In this document: positions 16,756 through 27,776 of the stretch, piece after piece
How the letters are laid out: every line of letters begins with the position of its first letter
Numbering within the stretch: the first letter of the stretch is position 1
NCBI RefSeq assembly: GCF_018326005.1
Contig: NZ_AP021903.1
Coordinates: 2,234,001 to 2,298,000 of the forward strand
DNA from: Pseudomonas sp. Seg1
Lineage (GTDB): Bacteria > Pseudomonadota > Gammaproteobacteria > Pseudomonadales > Pseudomonadaceae
Reading direction: 5' to 3'
DNA: 64,000 bases
Translations under genes and position numbers: made by a program
Notes under the pieces: generated by a model
The model's input: only the letters and a program-made list of their open reading frames with translations
Told to the model about the DNA's origin: nothing
Databases searched by the model: none

Positions 16756-17045
16756 AAGGCACATTCCCTTTGAATATTGCGCACATCACTTATACATACT
16801 TTATATGCATAGAGAAGAGCGTGCCTGTACCGTCGGTCGCCATGGAGACTTCAGCCGAGTGGCAGATGGAAGGTGGGGCAGGAACGGATGTGTTGCCGGA
16901 TTTGTGGGCGATGGAAGCACCGGGGTAGAAGGTTGGGTGGCTACCTATCCATTATGTGACTGATAAGTTGTATACAACTCTATGGACATTTGTCCCGAGT
17001 ATTGAATACAGTGTGCGCATAACAAAAACCAGGGAACCCCCCACC
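16756..17045. other. Divergent intergenic region, RHH gene / NCS2 permease
   Basis: No supported gene. On the RHH side there is an AT-rich stretch at about 16790-16810 with the near-repeats TATACATA and TATGCATA, which could be an autoregulatory operator. On the permease side lies the palindrome at 16966-16979. Confidence 0.4.
16966..16979. promoter_or_regulatory. Perfect palindrome upstream of the permease gene
   Basis: AGTTGTATACAACT is a perfect 14-base palindrome about 70 bases before the permease start. Its TTGTATACAA core is of the kind bound by GntR-family (FadR-type) repressors. No regulator gene lies adjacent, so the factor would be encoded elsewhere. Confidence 0.45.
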
Positions 17046-18569
17046 ATGAAAACGCCCCATGTTTCACACCAACGGCCCGAGGACGAAAATCTCGGGGTCG
17101 GCGCGAATATGGCTTACGGCCTGCAACATGTTCTGACCATGTACGGCGGTATCGTTGCGGTGCCACTGATCATCGGCCAGGCGGCCGGCCTGTCGCCGGC
17201 GGACATCGGTTTGTTGATTGCTGCTTCATTGTTTGCGGGGGGGCTGGCGACACTGCTGCAAACCCTGGGTCTGCCGTTTTTTGGCTGTCAGTTGCCGCTG
17301 GTGCAGGGCGTGTCGTTCTCCGGCGTGGCGACCATGGTTGCGATTGTCAGCAGTGGCGGGGAGGGTGGTTTCCAGTCGGTGCTGGGCGCGGTGATTGCAG
17401 CCTCGTTGATCGGCTTGTTGATCACTCCGGTGTTCTCGCGAATCACCAAGTTCTTCCCGCCGCTGGTCACCGGCATTGTGATCACCACCATCGGCCTGAC
17501 GCTGATGCCGGTGGCCGCACGCTGGGCCATGGGCGGCAACAGCCACGCGCCGGACTTCGGCAGCATGCAAAACATCGGTCTGGCGGCGGTGACGCTGGTG
17601 CTGGTGCTGCTGCTGAGCAAGGTCGGCAGCTCGACCATCTCGCGTCTGTCGATCCTGTTGGCCATGGTGATCGGCACGGTGCTGGCGGTGTTCCTCGGCA
17701 TGGCGGACTTCTCCAGTGTCACCACCGGGCCGATGTTCGGCTTCCCGACGCCGTTCCATTTCGGCATGCCGACTTTCCACTTCGCCGCGATTCTGTCGAT
17801 GTGCATCGTGGTCATGGTGACCCTGGTGGAAACCTCGGCGGACATTCTGGCGGTTGGTGAAATCATCGGCACCAAGGTTGACTCCAAGCGTCTGGGCAAC
17901 GGTCTGCGGGCCGATATGCTGTCGAGCATGTTTGCGCCGATCTTCGGTTCGTTCACGCAAAGCGCCTTCGCCCAGAACGTCGGGCTGGTGGCGGTGACCG
18001 GCATCAAGAGTCGTTACGTAGTGGCCACCGGCGGTATCTTCCTGGTGATTCTCGGCCTGCTGCCGTTCATGGGGCGGGTGATTGCGGCAGTGCCGACCTC
18101 GGTACTCGGCGGCGCCGGTATCGTGTTGTTCGGTACCGTGGCCGCGAGCGGTATCCGTACACTGTCGAAGGTGGACTACCGCAACAACGTCAACCTGATC
18201 ATCGTCGCCACTTCAATCGGTTTCGGCATGATCCCGATTGCCGCACCGAACTTCTACGATCACTTCCCAAGCTGGTTCGCGACCATTTTCCACTCGGGCA
18301 TCAGTTCGTCGGCAATCATGGCGATCCTGCTCAACCTGGCGTTCAACCACTTCACCGCTGGCAACTCGGACCAGCAGTCGGTGTTTGCGGCAGCGGAAGA
18401 GCGGACCCTGCGTTATCGCGATCTGGCAGCGCTGCGTGAAGGCGATTACTTCAGCGACGGCAAACTGCATGACTGCGATGGCAAGGAAGTGCCGGTGATC
18501 GAGCCGGATGATCACGACCACGGACATGGCGCGCCGAAAGCGCAGGTGAAAAGCAGCGAGCATGTCTGA
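17046..18569 (+). CDS. NCS2 nucleobase:cation symporter, xanthine/urate type
   Basis: Inner-membrane purine permease of the NAT/NCS2 family, 507 residues with about 12-14 hydrophobic segments. The NAT signature is present as QNVGLVAVTGIKSRY, the form seen in xanthine and uric acid transporters rather than the uracil permease UraA. Other hallmarks are GLQHVLTMYGG near the N-terminus and the VETSADILAVGEI segment. The C-terminal tail is hydrophilic with a short His/Asp-rich run (DDHDHGHG). I start at 17046 (MKTPHVSHQ) because CCAGGGAACCCC precedes it; an upstream in-frame ATG at 16956 would extend across the palindrome. A strong terminator follows, so it is monocistronic. Confidence 0.9.
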   Translation: MKTPHVSHQRPEDENLGVGANMAYGLQHVLTMYGGIVAVPLIIGQAAGLSPADIGLLIAASLFAGGLATLLQTLGLPFFGCQLPLVQGVSFSGVATMVAIVSSGGEGGFQSVLGAVIAASLIGLLITPVFSRITKFFPPLVTGIVITTIGLTLMPVAARWAMGGNSHAPDFGSMQNIGLAAVTLVLVLLLSKVGSSTISRLSILLAMVIGTVLAVFLGMADFSSVTTGPMFGFPTPFHFGMPTFHFAAILSMCIVVMVTLVETSADILAVGEIIGTKVDSKRLGNGLRADMLSSMFAPIFGSFTQSAFAQNVGLVAVTGIKSRYVVATGGIFLVILGLLPFMGRVIAAVPTSVLGGAGIVLFGTVAASGIRTLSKVDYRNNVNLIIVATSIGFGMIPIAAPNFYDHFPSWFATIFHSGISSSAIMAILLNLAFNHFTAGNSDQQSVFAAAEERTLRYRDLAALREGDYFSDGKLHDCDGKEVPVIEPDDHDHGHGAPKAQVKSSEHV

Positions 18570-18589
18570 CCGCTGCGTCTGAATAGAAA

Positions 18590-18628
18590 AGGGCCGATCT
18601 GTTAAGCGCAGATCGGCCCTTTTCTTTT
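18590..18628 (+). terminator. Rho-independent terminator of the permease gene
   Basis: Perfect 11-base stem GGGCCGATCTG/CAGATCGGCCC with a 7-base loop, followed by TTTTCTTTT. Confidence 0.95.
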
Positions 18629-18644
18629 GATCTTTTCAAGCGCC

Positions 18645-18680
18645 CACAAAAAAGCCCCTGAATCTTTCGATTCAGGGGCT
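18645..18680 (-). terminator. Rho-independent terminator of tRNA-Asn
   Basis: On the minus strand AGCCCCTGAATC/GATTCAGGGGCT pairs perfectly around a 4-base loop and runs into T residues (AAAAAA on the plus strand at 18647-18653). Confidence 0.93.
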
Positions 18681-18688
18681 TCGCTATT

Positions 18689-18764
18689 TGGCTCCACAAC
18701 CTGGACTCGAACCAGGGACCCAATGATTAACAGTCATTTGCTCTACCAACTGAGCTATTGCGGA
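18689..18764 (-). tRNA. tRNA-Asn (GTT)
   Basis: A 76-base minus-strand tRNA with acceptor stem TCCGCAA/TTGTGGA, discriminator G and encoded CCA. The D loop (AGCTCAGTTGGTAGAGC), the anticodon arm reading GTT and the GGTTCGAGTCC T arm are all canonical. Confidence 0.98.
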
Positions 18765-18774
18765 ATTGGTGCGT

Positions 18775-18802
18775 ATGTTACTGATTCAAAAAGAGAAGTC
18801 AA
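18775..18802 (-). promoter_or_regulatory. Sigma-70 promoter of tRNA-Asn
   Basis: On the minus strand TTGACT (18797-18802) and TAACAT (18775-18780) are separated by 16 bases, 10 bases ahead of the mature tRNA 5' end. Confidence 0.7.
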
Positions 18803-18948
18803 GCGTCGATTAGGAAAATAAGTGATTTCGCGGGACGGACGGTGGTTTATCCTCGATTGGCGGTTACCAGAACCGTATCAGAGGTCTACCATGGCCGCCC
18901 GGAAGTGGTCACACGCGCTGCCGGCCATTCGCCGAAAAGGTACGCGCC

Positions 18949-18996
18949 ATGAATCACCCAGTCCGCAATTCCTGCAACAGCGAGGTGCTCGCATGA
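18949..18996 (+). CDS. Possible 15-residue upstream ORF
   Basis: MNHPVRNSCNSEVLA starts behind GAAAAGG and its TGA overlaps the next start codon as ATGA, a layout typical of translational coupling. Nothing is known of the peptide and it may be fortuitous. Confidence 0.25.
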   Translation: MNHPVRNSCNSEVLA

Positions 18997-19223
18997 GCAT
19001 TACTCAGATCAGCCTGCCCAAAGGGGTTGGCCCACATGCCGAAAAACTCTTCGATGCAATCACTCAGGCCAGTACGGCTGAAGAGCTGAACCGCGCCGGC
19101 GGCAAGGCTGAAGGATTTGTCCTCGGGCTTGAAAGCACCAAGGCGATCAAAAGCCAGATCGCCGAATCGCTTTACGTCGCCTATGACGATGCTGCCAGTC
19201 AGCGCGCGACCGAGCTGGCTTAA
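18993..19223 (+). CDS. Small conserved protein of unknown function
   Basis: A 76-residue soluble protein (starts MSITQISLPKGVGPHAEKL), mostly helical by appearance, with no membrane segment, signal peptide or cysteine. I do not recognise a named family. The start at 18993 has GAGG upstream and removes an arginine-rich extension that looks non-coding. An in-frame ATG at 18891 with AGAGG upstream is the alternative and would add 34 residues. Its stop overlaps the stop of the next gene by four bases on opposite strands. Confidence 0.65.
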   Translation: MSITQISLPKGVGPHAEKLFDAITQASTAEELNRAGGKAEGFVLGLESTKAIKSQIAESLYVAYDDAASQRATELA

Positions 19224-19420
19224 CTGCCGAAGGTGATGGTGCCGAGCATCAGTTTGGCGTAAGCCGCCGTCGCCGCCAGTTGCACCAGCCACAGGACCAG
19301 TCCACCGAGGAAGACGCCGGCGGCAACTTGCAGCACCAGGCTTTTTTCACGTTTGGCCGAAGCACGGGGGATGAAATCATCCAGATCGTCACGGTCAGCG
19401 CGCAGGTTGTCGTTTTTCAT
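19220..19420 (-). CDS. Small single-helix membrane protein of unknown function
   Basis: A 66-residue protein with a charged N-terminus (MKNDNLRADRDDLDDF), a basic patch KREK, and one long hydrophobic helix at about residues 29-52 that is predicted to sit in the inner membrane. No family name is recognised. An in-frame ATG at 19432 is an alternative start. It ends against the convergent gene with overlapping stop codons and begins next to a REP doublet. Confidence 0.6.
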   Translation of the reverse strand: MKNDNLRADRDDLDDFIPRASAKREKSLVLQVAAGVFLGGLVLWLVQLAATAAYAKLMLGTITFGS

Positions 19421-19455
19421 GTTGTCTCTCATCAGATATCCCGGGTGTACACAAA

Positions 19456-19553
19456 ACCTGTAGGAATGAGCCTGCTCGCGATAGCGGTGCGTCAGGCAGT
19501 GCAGCGTCAACTGATCAGACGCTATCGCGAGCGGGCTCACTCCTACAATTTGG
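19456..19553. repeat. REP doublet
   Basis: Inverted copies of the GTAGGA(G/A)TGAGCCTGCTCG core at about 19458-19487 and 19520-19549. Confidence 0.88.
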
Positions 19554-19600
19554 ATTTATGTGCAGTCTAGAGGTTATGGGCACGGTTAATCAGGCAAATA

Positions 19601-19631
19601 AAAACGGGAAGCCCCAAGGCTTCCCGTTTTT
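19601..19631 (-). terminator. Rho-independent terminator of the aminotransferase gene
   Basis: AAAACGGGAAGCC and GGCTTCCCGTTTT form a 13-base stem with a CCAA loop. Read on the minus strand it ends in a T-run, just past the aminotransferase stop. Confidence 0.9.
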
Positions 19632-19646
19632 CATCACGCGGCGAAA

Positions 19647-20843
19647 TCAGATGACCTGAACGATCGCGTCCGTCACAGCCTTGATGTTGCTCTGGTTCAG
19701 CGCAGCCACGCAGATACGGCCGGTGTCCAGGGCGTAGATGCCGAACTCGTTACGCAGGCGGTGCACCTGTTCGGTGGTCAGGCCGGAGTAGGAGAACATG
19801 CCGCGCTGACGACCGACGAAGCTGAAGTCACGCTGTGGCGCTTTCTCTGCCAGCAGGTTGACCATTTGCTCACGCATGCCGCGAATGCGCAGACGCATTT
19901 CCGCCAGCTCGGCTTCCCACTGCGCACGCAGTTCCGGGCTGTTCAACACGGCAGCGACGATGCTTGCGCCGTGGGTCGGCGGGTTGGAGTAGTTGGTGCG
20001 GATCACGCGTTTGACTTGCGACAGTACGCGCGCGCTTTCTTCTTTCGACTCGCTGATGATCGACAGCGCACCGACGCGCTCGCCGTACAGCGAGAACGAC
20101 TTGGAGAACGAGCTCGAGACGAAGAAGGTCAAGCCCGATTCAGCGAACAGGCGCACAGCGGCGGCGTCTTCGTCGATGCCATCGCCAAAACCCTGGTACG
20201 CCATGTCGAGGAACGGCACGTGACCTTTGGCCTTGACCACTTCCAGCACGTTGTTCCAGTCAGCCGGGCTCAGGTCGACGCCGGTCGGGTTATGGCAGCA
20301 AGCGTGCAGAACAACGATCGAGCCGTTCGGCAGGGCGTTGAGGTCTTCGAGCAGGCCGGCACGGTTCACGTCGTGGGTGGCGGCGTCGTAGTAGCGGTAG
20401 TTCTGCACCGGGAAACCGGCGGTTTCGAACAGCGCGCGGTGGTTTTCCCAGCTCGGGTCGCTGATTGCCACGACAGCGTTCGGCAGCAGTTGCTTGAGGA
20501 AGTCGGCACCGATTTTCAGTGCGCCGGTACCGCCGACGGCCTGAGTGGTGATGACGCGACCGGCAGCGATCAGCGGCGAGTCGTTCCCGAACAGCAGCTT
20601 TTGCACCGCCTGATCGTAGGCGGCGATGCCGTCGATCGGCAGGTAGCCACGGGAAGCGTGCTGAGCAGCGCGAACGGTTTCAGCTTCGATCACGGCGCGC
20701 AGAAGTGGAATTCGCCCCTCTTCGTTGCAGTAAACACCCACGCCCAGGTTGACCTTGGTGGTCCGGGTATCGGCGTTGAATGCTTCGTTGAGGCCCAGGA
20801 TTGGATCGCGGGGTGCCATTTCGACAGCGGAGAACAGGCTCAT
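19647..20843 (-). CDS. tyrB: Aromatic amino acid aminotransferase (class I)
   Basis: PLP-dependent class I aminotransferase of the aspartate/aromatic subgroup, 398 residues, homodimeric in the family. Landmarks are VNLGVGVYCNEEG near the N-terminus, HACCHNPTGVDL around the active site, the PLP lysine in SSSFSKSFSLYGERVG, and the C-terminal FSYSGLTTEQV. It should transfer amino groups between tyrosine, phenylalanine or aspartate and 2-oxoglutarate. AspC-like activity is possible and the TyrB/PhhC assignment is by family resemblance. It is divergent from uvrB, as in P. aeruginosa, and has its own terminator. Confidence 0.88.
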   Translation of the reverse strand: MSLFSAVEMAPRDPILGLNEAFNADTRTTKVNLGVGVYCNEEGRIPLLRAVIEAETVRAAQHASRGYLPIDGIAAYDQAVQKLLFGNDSPLIAAGRVITTQAVGGTGALKIGADFLKQLLPNAVVAISDPSWENHRALFETAGFPVQNYRYYDAATHDVNRAGLLEDLNALPNGSIVVLHACCHNPTGVDLSPADWNNVLEVVKAKGHVPFLDMAYQGFGDGIDEDAAAVRLFAESGLTFFVSSSFSKSFSLYGERVGALSIISESKEESARVLSQVKRVIRTNYSNPPTHGASIVAAVLNSPELRAQWEAELAEMRLRIRGMREQMVNLLAEKAPQRDFSFVGRQRGMFSYSGLTTEQVHRLRNEFGIYALDTGRICVAALNQSNIKAVTDAIVQVI

Positions 20844-21180
20844 TATTACGGCGGCTCTGAATGGAGTGTGGAGGGACGTGTCGCGCTCCAGCCGAATGCA
20901 CTAGAGCGGTGCACAAACGGGGAGCTAGTATAGAGGCCATCACTGAGCAATGGCGACAGGCGAATCGGCTTTTCGGGTAAGTTTTTCCGATTATTTCTTG
21001 ACCGTTAGTCGATTGACCGTGTCAGAGTCTTTACCGGATGTAGGACGTTTGCCTTGAAAGATGAGGCAATCGCCACCACATTGAGCACAATCCAGGTTTT
21101 TTCTTGCGCGACATCGGTCGTTTGCGGTCGTCCCCGTGGTACTCCGCTTTGCTCGGAGCGCCGCGATCCCAGAGGTGTGT
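20844..21180. other. Divergent promoter region, aminotransferase / uvrB
   Basis: No gene is supported here. On the minus strand TATACT at 20927-20932 is a good -10, with TCGCCA 18 bases upstream as a weak -35 for the aminotransferase. I looked for a LexA-type box (CTGT-N8-ACAG) for uvrB and did not see one. Confidence 0.4.
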
Positions 21181-23196
<2,016 letters not shown>

Positions 23197-23211
23197 TGTT
23201 CATTGCCTGAT

Positions 23212-23322
23212 CTGGCCCTATCGCTGGCAAGCCAGCTCTCACAGGTTTCTTTGGTGCTTACAAAATTTGTATACACCATCAATCCCTGTGGGAGCTGGCT
23301 TGCCAGCGATGGGGTCGGTGCA
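23212..23322. repeat. REP doublet
   Basis: Inverted copies at about 23218-23244 (TATCGCTGGCAAGCCAGCTC) and 23287-23315 (GTGGGAGCTGGCTTGCCAGC) fill the space between uvrB and the convergent exporter gene. Confidence 0.9.
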
Positions 23323-23335
23323 GGCATCACAAAAG

Positions 23336-24886
23336 TTAGTGGGCTTCCCCAGCCTTCAGCCCCTGCGGCAATTTTTTGGTCAGCAAGATCGCCAACATAC
23401 TGATCCCCAGCGCAATCCCGACAAAGTGAAACGCATCGTTATAGGCCATGATCGCCGCCTGCTGATGGACGATCTCACTCAACTTGCCCAACGCCGCCGT
23501 ATCACTGCCAAACCGATCGCTCATCGACGCCAGGCGCTCCGCCACTTGCGGGTTGGTCGGCACCACCGCCTCACGCAAATAATCGAAGTAAGTCTTGGTC
23601 CGCGCATCCAGCAATGTCGCGAGCAGGGCAATGCCGATTGCACCGCCGAGGTTACGCAGGATGTTGAACAGGCTCGACGCCGAGCCGGCGTCCTGCGGCA
23701 GGATGTACGCCGTGGCGATCAGCGAAATCGTCACCATGATCAGCGGCTGCCCCAGCGCCCGAATGATCTGGATCTGATTGAATTGCGGCCCGGCGAAATC
23801 CGGGTTGAGCACCCCCGAAGAAAAACTCGCCAGCCCGAACAAGCCAAACCCGATCGTGCACAACCATTTCGGCGAGACGAACTTCATCAGTTTCGGCACC
23901 AGCGGAATCAGAAACAGCTGCGGCACGCCCATCCACATGATCACTTCGCCAATCTGCAGGGCGTTGTAGTTCTGAATCTGCGCCAGGTACAGCGGCAACA
24001 GATAGATCGAGCCATACAACCCGACGCCCATGCCCAGGCTGGAAATGCTCGACAGGCCGAAGTTGCGATTGCGCAGGATGCCAAGGTTGATCAGCGGATT
24101 GGGCTTGGAAATCTGCACGATCACAAAGGTAATCAGGCTCACCAGGGCAATGCTGCCGAGGGTCACGATCAGGCTCGATTCGAGCCAGTCCTTGCGATGG
24201 CCTTCTTCGAGAAAAACCTGCAAGCAGCCGAGGCCGATACCCAGCGTGAGAATGCCGGTGTAATCGGTGCTTTTCAGTAGCTCCCAATGCGCTTCTTTCT
24301 TCTCCAGCCCATACATCAACCCGGCGATCATGATCAGCCCAGGCGGAATGTTGATATAGAAGATGTATTCCCAGCCCCAGTTTTCCGTGAGCCAGCCGCC
24401 CAGCGTCGGGCCGATGGACGGGGCGAACGTCGCGGTCATGGCGAACATCGCCATGCCTTTGGCGCGGTGATGTTCGGGGAGTTTGATCAGCGTCAGGGTG
24501 AACGCCAGCGGGATCAGCGCGCCACCGGTAAAGCCTTGCATGGCGCGGAAGACGATCATGCTCTCCAGACTCCAGGCCATCGAGCACAGCAGCGATGACA
24601 CCAGAAAACCCAGCGACACCCACACCGCCAGGCGCCGCGCCGAGAGCAACTGCACCAGCCATGCGGTCAGCGGGATCATGATGATTTCCGCGACCAGATA
24701 GGAGGTGGAAATCCACGAGCCTTCTTCCAGCGTCGCCGACAGCGCGCCCTGAATGTCCTTGAGCGAAGAGTTGGTGATCTGGATATCGAGCACCGCCATA
24801 AAGGCGCCGAGCATCACGCTCATTACCGCAATCCAGTCCCGCCGGGTCGGTTCTCCGACCGGGCGGATCAGCGAATCACCGGCCAT
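23336..24886 (-). CDS. emrB: DHA2-family MFS drug exporter (EmrB/QacA type)
   Basis: A 516-residue inner-membrane proton-driven exporter with about 14 hydrophobic helices. The first helix carries the DHA2 signature LDIQITNSSLKDIQGAL, and helix 5 has the antiporter pattern GPTLGGWLTENWGWEYIF. It should pump hydrophobic drugs or organic acids across the inner membrane, handing them to the periplasmic adaptor encoded just upstream. Its start codon overlaps the last 11 bases of the adaptor gene, so translation is probably coupled. No outer-membrane factor is encoded next to it, so TolC/OprM-type proteins from elsewhere would complete the pump. The substrate is unknown. Confidence 0.9.
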   Translation of the reverse strand: MAGDSLIRPVGEPTRRDWIAVMSVMLGAFMAVLDIQITNSSLKDIQGALSATLEEGSWISTSYLVAEIIMIPLTAWLVQLLSARRLAVWVSLGFLVSSLLCSMAWSLESMIVFRAMQGFTGGALIPLAFTLTLIKLPEHHRAKGMAMFAMTATFAPSIGPTLGGWLTENWGWEYIFYINIPPGLIMIAGLMYGLEKKEAHWELLKSTDYTGILTLGIGLGCLQVFLEEGHRKDWLESSLIVTLGSIALVSLITFVIVQISKPNPLINLGILRNRNFGLSSISSLGMGVGLYGSIYLLPLYLAQIQNYNALQIGEVIMWMGVPQLFLIPLVPKLMKFVSPKWLCTIGFGLFGLASFSSGVLNPDFAGPQFNQIQIIRALGQPLIMVTISLIATAYILPQDAGSASSLFNILRNLGGAIGIALLATLLDARTKTYFDYLREAVVPTNPQVAERLASMSDRFGSDTAALGKLSEIVHQQAAIMAYNDAFHFVGIALGISMLAILLTKKLPQGLKAGEAH

Positions 24887-25925
24887 CGTCTGGGGCGTCT
24901 TTGATATTCACGGTGGCGGTGACCGACATGCCCGGACGGCTCTTGCTGCGTAGCGGGTTATCGGCTTTGAAGGTCAGCTTCACCGGAATCCGCTGCACGA
25001 CCTTGGTGAAGTTGCCGGTGGCGTTGTCCGGCGGCAGCAGGCTGAACTGCGCGCCGGAGGCGGCGAACAGACTGTCGACCCGCGCTTCGATCGGGGTATC
25101 GCCATAGGCATCAAAGGTCAGCTCGGCTTTCTGCCCGGGCTGCATGTGGCCGATCTGGGTTTCCTTGAAGTTGGCCTGCACCCAGATGTCTTCGTCCGGG
25201 ACGATCGACAACAGATAGGCGCCGGCCTGCACCACCTGACCATTGCGTGCGGCACGCTGGCCGACGAGGCCGCTGATCGGCGCGTGGATTTCGCTGCGGG
25301 TGAGGTTGAGTTCGGCTTGCGCAAGTTCGGCGCGGGCGTTGGCGATCTGCGCGTCGAGGCGTTTGATCTCGGCGCTCAGGGCGTTGACCTGTTGACGCTG
25401 ACCCTGCGCGTCGGCCTGGGCCTTGGCCACTTGCGAGCGGGCGATGTGGGCGTCGGCGGAGAGGGTGGTCACCCGTTCCTCGGAAACGTAACCGGGCTTG
25501 CGCAGGGTTTCCGCCCGCGACAAGTCCATCTGCGAGCGGCCAAGCGTCGCTTGCGTGGTCGCCACTTGCGCATCGCTGGCGGCGATCAGGCTCGATTGCT
25601 GGGTCAGTTTGCTCTGTGCTTGCAGGCGTTCGGCTTCGCGGGTGGCGAGGGCGGCATTGGCACGATCCACGGCCAGGCGGAAATCATTGGGTTCAAGGCG
25701 CACCAGCAACTGGCCTTTTTCCACATGTTGATTGTCCTGCACCAGCACTTCATCGATGCGCGCGCTCAACTGGCTCGAGACACGGGTGATTTCGCCCTGG
25801 ACATAGGCGTTGTCGGTGCTTTCATAAAAGCGCCCCTTGAAAAACCAATGGGCGAAAAAGCCCCCGGCGATCAACAGGACCAGAAGCAGGAAAATAAACA
25901 GGCGACGCTTGAGTTGGGCAGGCAT
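24876..25925 (-). CDS. emrA: EmrA/HlyD-type periplasmic adaptor
   Basis: Membrane fusion protein of 349 residues: an N-terminal membrane anchor (LKRRLFIFLLLVLLIAGGFF), the STDNAYVQGEI biotinyl/lipoyl-like motif, a long coiled-coil hairpin at about residues 80-215, and the second lipoyl half with LTRSEIHAPISGLVGQR. A beta-barrel domain completes it. It links the MFS pump to an outer-membrane channel. The ATG at 25925 is taken; an in-frame TTG two codons upstream is possible and neither has a strong Shine-Dalgarno. It is divergent from gltX and forms an operon with the exporter. Confidence 0.9.
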   Translation of the reverse strand: MPAQLKRRLFIFLLLVLLIAGGFFAHWFFKGRFYESTDNAYVQGEITRVSSQLSARIDEVLVQDNQHVEKGQLLVRLEPNDFRLAVDRANAALATREAERLQAQSKLTQQSSLIAASDAQVATTQATLGRSQMDLSRAETLRKPGYVSEERVTTLSADAHIARSQVAKAQADAQGQRQQVNALSAEIKRLDAQIANARAELAQAELNLTRSEIHAPISGLVGQRAARNGQVVQAGAYLLSIVPDEDIWVQANFKETQIGHMQPGQKAELTFDAYGDTPIEARVDSLFAASGAQFSLLPPDNATGNFTKVVQRIPVKLTFKADNPLRSKSRPGMSVTATVNIKDAPDDGR

Positions 25926-26153
25926 GGGCAAACTGTAGTCGAGGAATTGTAAGGAAAGTTATCAGCAGGCGAATCTGGCATACAGCCGATAAACGGTAAA
26001 TGCCATCTGTTGATATTCGGCCATTCACCGCAGTCTATGGGTGTTCCAGCCGCAAACTTGGCTTAAATGCCCTGCCCGCTGGAGCGGGGCGGGTGTCGCC
26101 TGTTACCATTCGCCGCTTGATTGTTTTGCTTTTCATTCTTTTCGAGACATGCC

Positions 26154-27635
26154 ATGACCACCGTCCGCACTCGCATCGCGCCATCGCCTACCGGGGACCC
26201 CCACGTAGGTACCGCTTACATCGCATTGTTCAACTACTGCTTTGCCAAGCAGCATGGCGGTGAGTTCATCCTGCGCATCGAAGACACCGACCAGTTGCGT
26301 TCGACTCGCGAGTCCGAACAGCAGATATTCGACGCCCTGCGCTGGCTCGGTATCGACTGGAGCGAAGGCCCGGACGTTGGCGGTCCGCACGGTCCGTACC
26401 GTCAGAGCGAGCGCGGCGATATCTATCAGAAATATTGCCAGCAACTGGTCGACATGGGCCACGCGTTCCCGTGCTTCTGCACCGCTGAAGAACTGGACCA
26501 GATGCGCGCCGAGCAAATGGCTCGCGGCGAAACCCCGCGTTACGACGGCCGCGCGCTGTTGTTGTCGAAGGAAGAAGTCGCTGCCCGTCTGGCCGCTGGC
26601 GAGCCGCACGTGATCCGCATGAAAGTGCCGAGCGAAGGCGTCTGCGTGGTGCCGGACATGCTGCGTGGTGACGTCGAGATCCCGTGGGATCGCATGGACA
26701 TGCAAGTGCTGATGAAGACCGACGGCCTGCCGACGTACTTCCTCGCCAACGTGGTCGACGACCACTTGATGGGCATCACCCACGTTCTGCGTGGCGAAGA
26801 ATGGCTGCCGTCGGCGCCGAAACTGATTCTGCTGTACGAATACTTCGGTTGGGAGCAGCCAGAGCTGTGCTACATGCCGCTGCTGCGTAACCCGGACAAG
26901 AGCAAGCTGTCCAAGCGCAAGAACCCGACCTCGGTGACGTTCTACGAGCGCATGGGCTTCATGCCGGAAGCGATGCTCAACTACCTGGGCCGCATGGGCT
27001 GGTCGATGCCGGACGAGCGCGAAAAGTTCTCCCTGCAGGAAATGGTCGACAACTTCGACCTCAAGCGCGTGTCCCTCGGCGGGCCGATCTTCGACATCGA
27101 GAAGCTGTCGTGGCTCAACGGCCAGTGGCTGCGTGATCTGCCGGTGGAAGAGTTTGCCAGCCGTTTGCAGACCTGGGCGTTGAACCCGGAATACATGATG
27201 AAGATCGCACCGCTGGTGCAGGGTCGTGTTGAAACCTTCAGCCAGGTCGCACCGCTGGGCGGGTTCTTCTTCGCCGGCGGCGTCAATCCGGATGCCAAGC
27301 TGTTCGAGTCGAAGAAACTTTCCGGTGATCAGGTTCGCCAGTTGATGCAATTGATCCTGTGGAAGCTGGAAAGCCTGCGTCAGTGGGAAAAAGACCACAT
27401 CACCGCGACGATTCAGGCGGTGGTCGAATCCCTCGAGCTGAAACTGCGTGATGCGATGCCGCTGATGTTTGCCGCGATTACCGGGCAGGCGAGTTCGGTG
27501 TCGGTGCTCGATGCCATGGAAATCATCGGCCCGGACCTGACCCGTTTCCGTCTGCGTCAGGCGATTGACCTGCTGGGCGGCGTGTCGAAGAAAGAAAACA
27601 AAGAGTGGGAAAAGCTGCTGGGCGCTATCGCTTAA
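26154..27635 (+). CDS. gltX: Glutamyl-tRNA synthetase
   Basis: Class I aminoacyl-tRNA synthetase that charges tRNA-Glu, 493 residues. The HIGH-type motif is [16 protein letters not shown] near the N-terminus and the KMSKS-type motif is KLSKRKN near residue 250. The C-terminal anticodon-binding domain runs from about 320. The start at 26154 ([14 protein letters not shown]) is the family standard; an upstream in-frame ATG at 26121 would add an implausible hydrophobic leader. A terminator follows. Two tRNA-Glu genes lie just downstream, a close pairing of synthetase and substrate that may be coincidental. Confidence 0.98.
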   Translation: MTTVRTRIAPSPTGDPHVGTAYIALFNYCFAKQHGGEFILRIEDTDQLRSTRESEQQIFDALRWLGIDWSEGPDVGGPHGPYRQSERGDIYQKYCQQLVDMGHAFPCFCTAEELDQMRAEQMARGETPRYDGRALLLSKEEVAARLAAGEPHVIRMKVPSEGVCVVPDMLRGDVEIPWDRMDMQVLMKTDGLPTYFLANVVDDHLMGITHVLRGEEWLPSAPKLILLYEYFGWEQPELCYMPLLRNPDKSKLSKRKNPTSVTFYERMGFMPEAMLNYLGRMGWSMPDEREKFSLQEMVDNFDLKRVSLGGPIFDIEKLSWLNGQWLRDLPVEEFASRLQTWALNPEYMMKIAPLVQGRVETFSQVAPLGGFFFAGGVNPDAKLFESKKLSGDQVRQLMQLILWKLESLRQWEKDHITATIQAVVESLELKLRDAMPLMFAAITGQASSVSVLDAMEIIGPDLTRFRLRQAIDLLGGVSKKENKEWEKLLGAIA

Positions 27636-27661
27636 GCACGCCTGACTCTGCAGGAACAACC

Positions 27662-27701
27662 GAAGGCCGGGATCGTTTGATTCCGGCCTTCGGCGTTTTT
27701 C
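27662..27701 (+). terminator. Rho-independent terminator of gltX
   Basis: GAAGGCCGGGATC pairs with GATTCCGGCCTTC (one G-T pair) around a GTTT loop; a TTTTT run follows at 27696-27700. Confidence 0.9.
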
Positions 27702-27776
27702 CCCCGGATTTTCGGGGGGAGGGCGGTAAGTGATTGTTATGTCGGCAAAAAACTTTGAAATATTTTAAAAATAAGT

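Noticed and set aside
20844..21180. SOS (LexA) control of uvrB
   Set aside because: No CTGT-N8-ACAG-like box was found upstream of uvrB in this window.
26133..27659. Minus-strand open frame of 508 codons antisense to gltX
   Set aside because: It mirrors codon bias of gltX and shows no domain.
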